Shown: positions 1 to 4,987 of the stretch, one piece after another
Layout of the letters: every line of letters begins with the position of its first letter
Numbering within the stretch: position 1 is the first letter of the stretch
Origin: Desulfosarcina sp.
Lineage (GTDB): Bacteria > Desulfobacterota > Desulfobacteria > Desulfobacterales > Desulfosarcinaceae
Length of the DNA stretch: 12,257 nt
Assembly (NCBI GenBank): GCA_018224455.1
Contig: JAGTUY010000238.1
Location: 1-12,257 of the forward strand
Reading direction: 5' to 3'
Translations under genes and position numbers: made by a program
Notes under the pieces: model-generated
What the model was told of the DNA's origin: nothing
The model's input: the letters and a program-made list of their open reading frames with translations, nothing else
The model's database searches: none

Positions 1-15
1 ATCTGCGTTAACACT

Positions 16-36
16 GGCGGCAAACTATTTGCCGTT
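16..36. repeat. Short hairpin in the left flank
   Basis: A perfect 7-bp inverted repeat (CGGCAAA / TTTGCCG, positions 18-24 and 28-34) encloses a 3-nt loop. Two more G-T pairs extend it to 16-36. There is no clear T run after it on either strand, so it is not a convincing intrinsic terminator. It could be the end of an upstream transcript outside the window or a protein-binding palindrome. Confidence 0.4.
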
Positions 37-120
37 CCGTGTTTATGAGATAACCTGTTGATTGTCAATGCGATGCAGATTCCGCTGGAATGGTGGGCGA
101 CCTTCTGCGATCTTTTTTCC

Positions 121-151
121 TTGACGATTTTCTCCGATTCCCGGATAAAAT
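121..151 (+). promoter_or_regulatory. Possible sigma70-type promoter for the cyclase-like gene
   Basis: TTGACG (121-126) matches the -35 consensus at 5 of 6 positions. TAAAAT (146-151) matches the -10 consensus at 5 of 6, with a 19-bp spacer; an overlapping ATAAAA box gives 18 bp. Transcription would start near 158, leaving a leader of roughly 80 nt before the ATG at 241. The long spacer lowers confidence. Confidence 0.35.
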
Positions 152-240
152 GACCCGACGCCGCGCGGCCTTTTCTCTCATGATCCGAAAAACCGGACAC
201 GGCCGCACACACTGCCAATACCATACAGAAACGAACCCGC

Positions 241-1500
241 ATGTCAGAGCACAACCGCCCTTCCGGTCATCCCATTCATCAATCATCCCTGGCCGCTCAA
301 GCGATATTTGGTCCGCTATCCCTTTCACCGGACCAAATAGAAGCGCCGTCGTTTTTCGTGGACAAAAAACTCTCCGTCTTGTGGATCAACCCCGGCGGCA
401 CAGATGCCTTTTCCCTTGCCCTGGCCCAGGAGTTGCGTGCCGCAGATGCAGGTAATATCTTCGACCTGCTGCTCAAGCCGGCCATCAAGGCTTCGCTTGG
501 TGACTGGCAGGCGTTGTTTTCATTCGTCTATATCCTGTTGCGCCGCTCCACCGCCAAGGACACCTTCGATCGCGAAACCGTCTTCATCTCCAGGAAACAC
601 CTCCCCACCAAAGACGAAGAGACCGCCCGCGCCCCATCCATCCACCCGTTTCTGGTTGACAGCTGCATCATCGGACAAAAGGACCAGGCCAGCCGATCAC
701 CCCTGCGCATATTCGGCATGCAATTCAAGGAAGGGACACTCTTTCTGCTCCGGCAGGATCCATGGCACGCTGCGGTAACCGGCCACGGGGAAGCGGAATC
801 TGCCGTCACCGACAGCGGACCCGGCGATGAAAAAGCGGCAATCTGTATCTTGTCCTTACGGCTCAACGATTCTCACCACATCGCAGAGACCATGCTTCCC
901 GCGGTTTTCTTTAAAATGATGCATCGAATCTGGGCTGAAAGCGATAGCGTTGTCAGTTCCTTCGGCGGCAAACGGGCGGGCAGCGGTGGTGCGCAAATCG
1001 ACTACCTGTTTACTAAAAACGCCGGAAGAAACCCCGTCTTCAGCGCCATCTGCTGTGCAACCCGGATGAACCGACAGATGCGTGTGATCGAAGAAAAGCT
1101 GAAGGCACAACAGGGTTGGGCAGACGAGATCCGCATGAATATGGGCATCAGCCACGGCACGGATGAACTGACGACATCAGCACCGACCGGCTGCATGGAA
1201 TCCGCGCTCCCCGGTGGGACGTTTGATCAGTCTTCACACCTGTCCGCTGTTGCCGGCAAAGGGGAAATCTGGATCACCAGAAATGCCGTCGCCCAGTTGC
1301 CCAGAAAACTCATTGATCAGGTGGTGGTGGGTGTTGATCGCCAAGGTCGGTTTTTGCGCAATTTTTTCACCCGGCTCTCGGACCTTCCACAGGCAGCTGG
1401 AACCGGTCAGCCCCCCCCTGATACGGGAACGCTGTCCATCGCCCGCATTTTAACCATTGAACGGCCGGGACCGGAACAACCGGTGACGAATGAGGTTTAA
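241..1500 (+). CDS. PAS-like / degenerate class III nucleotide cyclase-like protein
   Basis: This 419-aa soluble protein probably has a signalling or regulatory role. Residues about 36-66 (FFVDKKLSVLWINPGG...) read like the start of a PAS fold. Residues about 199-357 follow the class III adenylate/guanylate cyclase layout: an FGGK...YLF stretch (241-257) where cyclases have the GD loop, MNMGISHG (299-306) for the usual GIHTG, and a GTFDQSSHLS stretch (326-335) for GD-x-VN-A-RL. The two metal-binding aspartates expected of an active cyclase are not at the aligned positions (L206 or its neighbours, and A251), so cyclase activity is doubtful. The start is the first ATG after an in-frame TGA at 181; no good Shine-Dalgarno precedes it. 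The gene is followed within 2 bases by the small gene at 1503, implying co-transcription. The domain assignment comes from motif reading only. Confidence 0.65.
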   Translation: MSEHNRPSGHPIHQSSLAAQAIFGPLSLSPDQIEAPSFFVDKKLSVLWINPGGTDAFSLALAQELRAADAGNIFDLLLKPAIKASLGDWQALFSFVYILLRRSTAKDTFDRETVFISRKHLPTKDEETARAPSIHPFLVDSCIIGQKDQASRSPLRIFGMQFKEGTLFLLRQDPWHAAVTGHGEAESAVTDSGPGDEKAAICILSLRLNDSHHIAETMLPAVFFKMMHRIWAESDSVVSSFGGKRAGSGGAQIDYLFTKNAGRNPVFSAICCATRMNRQMRVIEEKLKAQQGWADEIRMNMGISHGTDELTTSAPTGCMESALPGGTFDQSSHLSAVAGKGEIWITRNAVAQLPRKLIDQVVVGVDRQGRFLRNFFTRLSDLPQAAGTGQPPPDTGTLSIARILTIERPGPEQPVTNEV

Positions 1501-1502
1501 CC

Positions 1503-1745
1503 ATGTCGGAAAGCAGCCCATGGGTGAGGGTTCACGTAAATATTGAGCTGTCCGCGGCATCCCTTCAGGCGGTGGTGGCCAATTCAAAAAAGATGGCCGG
1601 CCCGGATGAAAACGGACGGTATCGGGTGGACACGGCCGATGCGCTGGCCGCCCTGATCTCGACCTTCCTTCGGGAAAAAGGCTTCGACGCGTTCGCCCGG
1701 GATGTGGGTAACTATCGATTCGACAGCGGAACGGCCGCCTTGTAA
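1503..1745 (+). CDS. Small conserved-looking hypothetical protein
   Basis: This 80-aa protein has no signal peptide or membrane segment. I do not recognise a named family. The body (WVRVHVNIELSAASLQAVV, then DTADALAALISTFLREKGF) looks like an alternating beta/helix small domain with real coding character. From memory, similar short proteins occur beside cyclase-like genes in sulfate reducers, but I cannot verify this. Its ATG lies 2 bases after the stop of the upstream gene and a GAGG at 1490-1493 provides a ribosome site, so the two are almost certainly one transcript. The last 34 bp overlap the 3' end of manA on the other strand. Confidence 0.6.
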   Translation: MSESSPWVRVHVNIELSAASLQAVVANSKKMAGPDENGRYRVDTADALAALISTFLREKGFDAFARDVGNYRFDSGTAAL

Positions 1746-2920
1746 ACGATGACGTTACCGCCAATTGCATAGGATTGGAGGCCGGCCGGGATCAGGAAGC
1801 TGTCTCCTTTTTGCATGGTCAGGCGCACGCCTTGGCCACCCGCTTCAATTCGTCCTTCTCCGGCCGTGCACAAGAGCATCTCTACACTTCTGACGGAGGG
1901 CGAAACGTATGGCTGACCGTTCGCGGGCCGGATGACGGTGAGTGAAAATTCCTCAGCCGGGCAATCGTAGCCCGATTCAGCCGGCCCCACCGGCATCGGG
2001 TCGAGAATCTGGATTGCGGTTTCCTCAAACCGGACAACGCTGAGCAGTTCCGGCAGGTCTACGTGCTTGGGTGTCAGCCCGCCCCGGAGCACATTGTCCG
2101 AATTGGCCATCAGTTCTATTCCCACCCCATCCAGGTAGGCGTGGAGCTGTCCGGCTTGCAGATACATGGCCTGCCCGGGTTCGAGGCAGACCAGGTTAAA
2201 TAGCGCCGGGGACAGGACCCCCATATCCGCCGGATAGGCGCGGGCCAGATCGACCATCCACCGGTAGAGCGGCGATGTGCCCGCCAAAGGCCTGGCCTTG
2301 TAAAGCACCTCCTGGGCCGCGGCCTCGCGCGTATCGCCGGAGAGTGTCATCATGGCTTCGAAAAAAGTTTTGAGCCCCTGGCCCTGTTGCGTTTTCAGAC
2401 ACCGGAGTGCATCATTGAGGTCATGGGGGCATACCGGCGTCAACAGGTCGACGGCTTCAGCCGGCGGCCGAAATCCGTTCAATCCCCAAAATGGGGTCAA
2501 GGCACAGATAATTTCCGGTTTGTGGTTGTCATCCCGGTAGTTGCGGTCCGGCGCATCCAAGGCCTTGCCTTCACGATTTTCCCTGTCAAACCCCTCTTTC
2601 GCCTGGCGTTTGCTGGGATGCGCCTGAATGGAAAGCGGCTGGACGGCGGCCAGTACCTTGAACAGGTACGGCAGGGCATGCCCGAATCGCCTGACGACAT
2701 AGCGGCCTAAAATGTCAATCGGTTGCCGGTCGATCAACTGCTGGAGCGGGACCCGATCGTCACCGGAAACTACCATGGAGGGACCTTTGGGGTGGGTGCC
2801 CATCCACAGCTCCGCCTGGGGTTTTTGGGCAGGGTTGGGTTGACCGATCATCTGGGCAATGGCTGTTTTCGATCCCCAGGCATAGGGTTGGATCACGTTG
2901 TCGAGACGAAAAATCTGCAT
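1712..2920 (-). CDS. manA: Mannose-6-phosphate isomerase, class I
   Basis: This cytoplasmic zinc enzyme interconverts mannose-6-phosphate and fructose-6-phosphate, feeding GDP-mannose and polysaccharide synthesis. With the chosen start it is 402 aa, the usual class I length. The N-terminus (MQIFRLDNVIQPYAWGSK) is typical. The zinc ligands are visible as Q99 and H101 in SIQAHPSK, E136 in HKPE and H260 in AGQLHAYL. The family block NSDNVLRGGLTPKHVD sits at 273-288. The frame is open 15 codons further upstream (to 2965), but the ATG at 2920 has a GAGG ribosome site six bases ahead and matches the family N-terminus. The gene diverges from queE and converges with the small gene at 1503, overlapping it by 34 bp. 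Confidence 0.95.
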   Translation of the reverse strand: MQIFRLDNVIQPYAWGSKTAIAQMIGQPNPAQKPQAELWMGTHPKGPSMVVSGDDRVPLQQLIDRQPIDILGRYVVRRFGHALPYLFKVLAAVQPLSIQAHPSKRQAKEGFDRENREGKALDAPDRNYRDDNHKPEIICALTPFWGLNGFRPPAEAVDLLTPVCPHDLNDALRCLKTQQGQGLKTFFEAMMTLSGDTREAAAQEVLYKARPLAGTSPLYRWMVDLARAYPADMGVLSPALFNLVCLEPGQAMYLQAGQLHAYLDGVGIELMANSDNVLRGGLTPKHVDLPELLSVVRFEETAIQILDPMPVGPAESGYDCPAEEFSLTVIRPANGQPYVSPSVRSVEMLLCTAGEGRIEAGGQGVRLTMQKGDSFLIPAGLQSYAIGGNVIVYKAAVPLSNR

Positions 2921-2951
2921 GGTTGTCCTCGATCGCATCGTCAGAGGATGG

Positions 2952-2980
2952 TTTACTAACGCCAATCACCTTGCTATACA
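2952..2980 (+). promoter_or_regulatory. Possible promoter for queE-queC
   Basis: TTTACT (2952-2957) and TATACA (2975-2980) each match the sigma70 hexamers at 4 of 6 positions and are separated by an ideal 17 bp. Transcription would start near 2987, giving a leader of about 40 nt before queE. I see no preQ1 riboswitch-like sequence in that leader. The site lies in the manA-queE divergent gap, which fits the shorter manA start. Confidence 0.35.
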
Positions 2981-3028
2981 GGGTCGGTTGGTGTGCAGCG
3001 CTGAAAAACGGCATGGCATCGTTATAAC

Positions 3029-3673
3029 ATGATCCTTACGGTCAATGAAATCTTTTACAGTATTCAAGGCGAGTCCGTCTATGCCGGGCTGCCCTGTGTG
3101 TTCGTGCGTCTGACCGGATGCAACCTGCGATGTCGCTATTGCGACACCCGATATGCATTTGAGGCGGGTGACGCCATGACCGTTGCCCAAATAGTCGATC
3201 AGGTGGCAACATTCGGTTGCGACTGGGTTGAGATAACCGGTGGAGAGCCTCTGGCCCAGAACCATACACCGGCGCTGGTGGATGCCCTGCTTGGCGACGG
3301 TTATCACCTATTGATGGAAACCAACGGTTCCTTGGACATCGATCGGGTGGATCGCCGCTGCAGCCGGATCATGGACATCAAATGCCCGTCCAGTGGAGAA
3401 CATACGAAAAACGATACCGCCAACCTGCAGCGGCTGACTGCCCATGATCAAGTCAAATTCGTCATCGGGGATCACGACGACTTTCTTTTCGCAACCCGGC
3501 TGCTGCCCCGTTTACCGGCGATTCTGCCGACGGATCGCATCCTGTTCTCGGCGGTATCCGACCGGTTGACGCCGGATCGGCTGGCGGCGTGGATGCTCGA
3601 GGCCCAAATCGAGGCCCGGCTTCAGCTGCAACTGCATCGGTTGATCTGGCCGGATCAGGAGCGGGGGGTTTGA
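3029..3673 (+). CDS. queE: 7-carboxy-7-deazaguanine synthase (radical SAM)
   Basis: QueE converts 6-carboxy-5,6,7,8-tetrahydropterin to 7-carboxy-7-deazaguanine, the second dedicated step toward preQ0 and queuosine in tRNA. The 214-aa protein starts with the family signature MILTVNEIFYSIQGES. Cysteines C31, C35 and C38 form the CxxxCxxC site for the 4Fe-4S cluster. ITGGEPL (69-75) is the SAM-binding GGE motif, followed by METNGS (96-101), DIKCPSSG (116-123) and the C-terminal LQLQLHRLIWP. The length is normal. The ribosome site is weak. queC follows after a 54-bp AT-rich spacer and supplies the next pathway step; queD and queF are not in the window. Confidence 0.95.
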   Translation: MILTVNEIFYSIQGESVYAGLPCVFVRLTGCNLRCRYCDTRYAFEAGDAMTVAQIVDQVATFGCDWVEITGGEPLAQNHTPALVDALLGDGYHLLMETNGSLDIDRVDRRCSRIMDIKCPSSGEHTKNDTANLQRLTAHDQVKFVIGDHDDFLFATRLLPRLPAILPTDRILFSAVSDRLTPDRLAAWMLEAQIEARLQLQLHRLIWPDQERGV

Positions 3674-3727
3674 GGACGACACAACCATAGTTAATCTTAT
3701 AAATCATAAAAATAAATATAACCATCT

Positions 3728-4423
3728 ATGTTTAAATCTAAAAAAGCAGTGGTGTTGTCAAGCGGCGGCCTGGATTCCAGCACCGTTCTGGCCCTGGCTG
3801 CCGACCAGGGGTTTGCGATATACAGCCTCAGCTTCGACTATGGGCAGCGACACGTATGCGAGATCCGGGCAGCCGAAAAGGTGGCCGCTGCTGCTGGTGC
3901 GGAACGTCACCTGGTAACCCGGGTGGATCTGAAGCCGATCGGCGGTTCAGCCCTGACCGATGATATCGCCGTGCCCAAAGCCCGCAGCGAATGCCTCATG
4001 GCCCAAACGATTCCCGTCACCTATGTGCCTGCACGCAACACGATATTCCTGTCCTACGCCCTTGCCTGGGCCGAGGTGCTGGGCGCCTGGGATATTTTCA
4101 TCGGCGTCAACGCCGTTGATTACAGTGGATACCCCGACTGTCGGCCGGAATACATCCTGGCTTTTGAAACCATGGCCAACCTGGCCACCAAGTCTGCCAT
4201 CGAGGGCAAGGGACGCTACCGCATTCACACGCCGCTGATCGACATGACCAAGGCCCAGATCATCCTTGCAGGAATCGCGCTGGGCGTGGACTACGGGATG
4301 ACCCACAGCTGTTATGACCCGTCCCCCCAGGGACTGGCCTGCGGTGGCTGTGATTCATGCATTCTTCGCAAGAACGGGTTTGCGACTGCCGGTGTACCCG
4401 ACCCGACTGCCTATGCGCCCTGA
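3728..4423 (+). CDS. queC: 7-cyano-7-deazaguanine (preQ0) synthase
   Basis: QueC uses ATP and ammonia to turn 7-carboxy-7-deazaguanine, the QueE product, into preQ0. The 231-aa protein opens with the PP-loop ATP-pyrophosphatase motif SGGLDSS (12-18). It continues with SFDYGQRH (35-42) and ends with the structural zinc site C195, C205, C208 and C211 in SCYDPSPQGLACGGCDSC. All family landmarks and the full length are present. The start ATG has no visible Shine-Dalgarno; the preceding 50 bases are unusually A/T-rich, and no alternative start gives a better N-terminus. It is probably co-transcribed with queE. Confidence 0.95.
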   Translation: MFKSKKAVVLSSGGLDSSTVLALAADQGFAIYSLSFDYGQRHVCEIRAAEKVAAAAGAERHLVTRVDLKPIGGSALTDDIAVPKARSECLMAQTIPVTYVPARNTIFLSYALAWAEVLGAWDIFIGVNAVDYSGYPDCRPEYILAFETMANLATKSAIEGKGRYRIHTPLIDMTKAQIILAGIALGVDYGMTHSCYDPSPQGLACGGCDSCILRKNGFATAGVPDPTAYAP

Positions 4424-4472
4424 TGACGGTGCAGTCTGTTCGCAGGGAATCTGAATCCCCCATGTGCCAACA

Positions 4473-4629
4473 CATAAATTAAATAACAAATTAAAAGCAC
4501 CAAAATACAAATAAATTCCAAAATACAATCTTCAAACGATCAAAAAGACCGTACGCCAATTGTTTGCAATTTTGAATTTTAGGTATTGTGATTTGTTTGT
4601 GATTTGGCTTTTGGTGATTGGGATTTACC
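4473..4629. repeat. AT-rich imperfect inverted repeat
   Basis: The left arm (about 4473-4540) is a purine/C-rich run of units such as AACAAATT, CAAATAAATTCC and CAAAATAC. The right arm (about 4562-4629) is a T/G-rich run of units such as TTTTGAATTTT, GTGATTTG and TTGGTGATTGGGATTT. The right arm read backwards is an imperfect match to the left arm, ending in CAAAC/GTTTG at the apex. Base composition differs sharply from the flanking genes. From memory this resembles a widespread 'aattccaaat...atttggaatt' intergenic repeat of Desulfobacterota and other environmental bacteria; family membership is unverified. Confidence 0.55.
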
Positions 4630-4814
4630 TGTTGGCGGAGAAGGCGAAAAAGCCCAAATGGATTCTCCTGTTCAAAACAGCGCTGTCCCTATCGTTCATC
4701 GCGGCCCGGCAGCGCTTCGTGGTCGGCTCCCCTGTCAACCGGGAGGTGGGACTGCCCCTGTACTACGTCGCCCAGTTTCTACTGGCCTTTTCCGCCGCCT
4801 GGATCCCCGGGTAG
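4560..4814 (+). pseudogene. Repeat-derived ORF or remnant, doubtful gene
   Basis: This 84-codon frame begins inside the AT-rich repeat. Its first 24 codons (FAILNFRYCDLFVIW...) are simply the translation of the repeat arm. The remainder (KPKWILLFKTALSLSFIAAR ... YYVAQFLLAFSAAWIPG) has higher GC and could encode two hydrophobic segments, so it may be the remnant of a small membrane protein truncated or fused by repeat insertion. There is no ribosome site before the ATG, and a second open frame (4604-4819) covers the same bases. I do not recognise a family and would not annotate it as functional. Confidence 0.25.
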
Positions 4815-4847
4815 CATAAAAGCACGGTGGAAACAGTGATGAAACTG

Positions 4848-4987
4848 AAAAAAAATCCCTTCCGACGGTTTCGTAAAAGGGTCGAGATCAAGGCTTGCGA
4901 ATCCCGAGGAGTGAGGCGTACTGAACGTACTCCGCAAAGACGAGGGATGAAGCGTAACGCAGATATCGGCCGTTTTACGGAACCGTC
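4848..4987 (-). terminator. Possible terminator of the helicase-exonuclease gene
   Basis: Read on the minus strand, the transcript leaving the stop codon at 4986 immediately enters the long inverted repeat and then, 8 bases past its far arm, a run of eight T (the A run at 4848-4855). A long hairpin followed by a T run could end transcription, but the stem is larger than usual and the T run is not directly at its foot. Confidence 0.35.
4864..4987. repeat. Long inverted repeat element abutting the helicase stop
   Basis: Positions 4864-4889 (starting GACGGTTTCGTAAAAG) and 4962-4987 (ending CCGTTTTACGGAACCGTC) are reverse complements at 22 of 26 positions. The interior also folds partly, centred on GTACTGAACGTAC near 4917-4929. 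The element looks like a mobile or dispersed intergenic repeat: I recall similar 'tttcgtaaaa...ttttacgaaacc' repeats at gene ends in sulfate-reducing Desulfobacteraceae, but cannot check copy number here. The right arm includes two bases of the TGA stop codon of the minus-strand gene. Confidence 0.7.

Noticed and set aside
90..455. Plus-strand frame overlapping the start of the cyclase-like gene
   Set aside because: It overlaps the better-supported frame at 241, its product is arginine/proline-rich shadow sequence, and its start precedes the likely promoter.
2981..3028. preQ1 riboswitch before queE
   Set aside because: The leader is only about 40 nt and lacks the A-rich tail and stem typical of preQ1-I; no other class seen by eye.
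4445..4460. Small hairpin after queC as an intrinsic terminator
   Set aside because: The GGGAAT/ATCCCC stem has a mismatch, is short, and has no T run after it.
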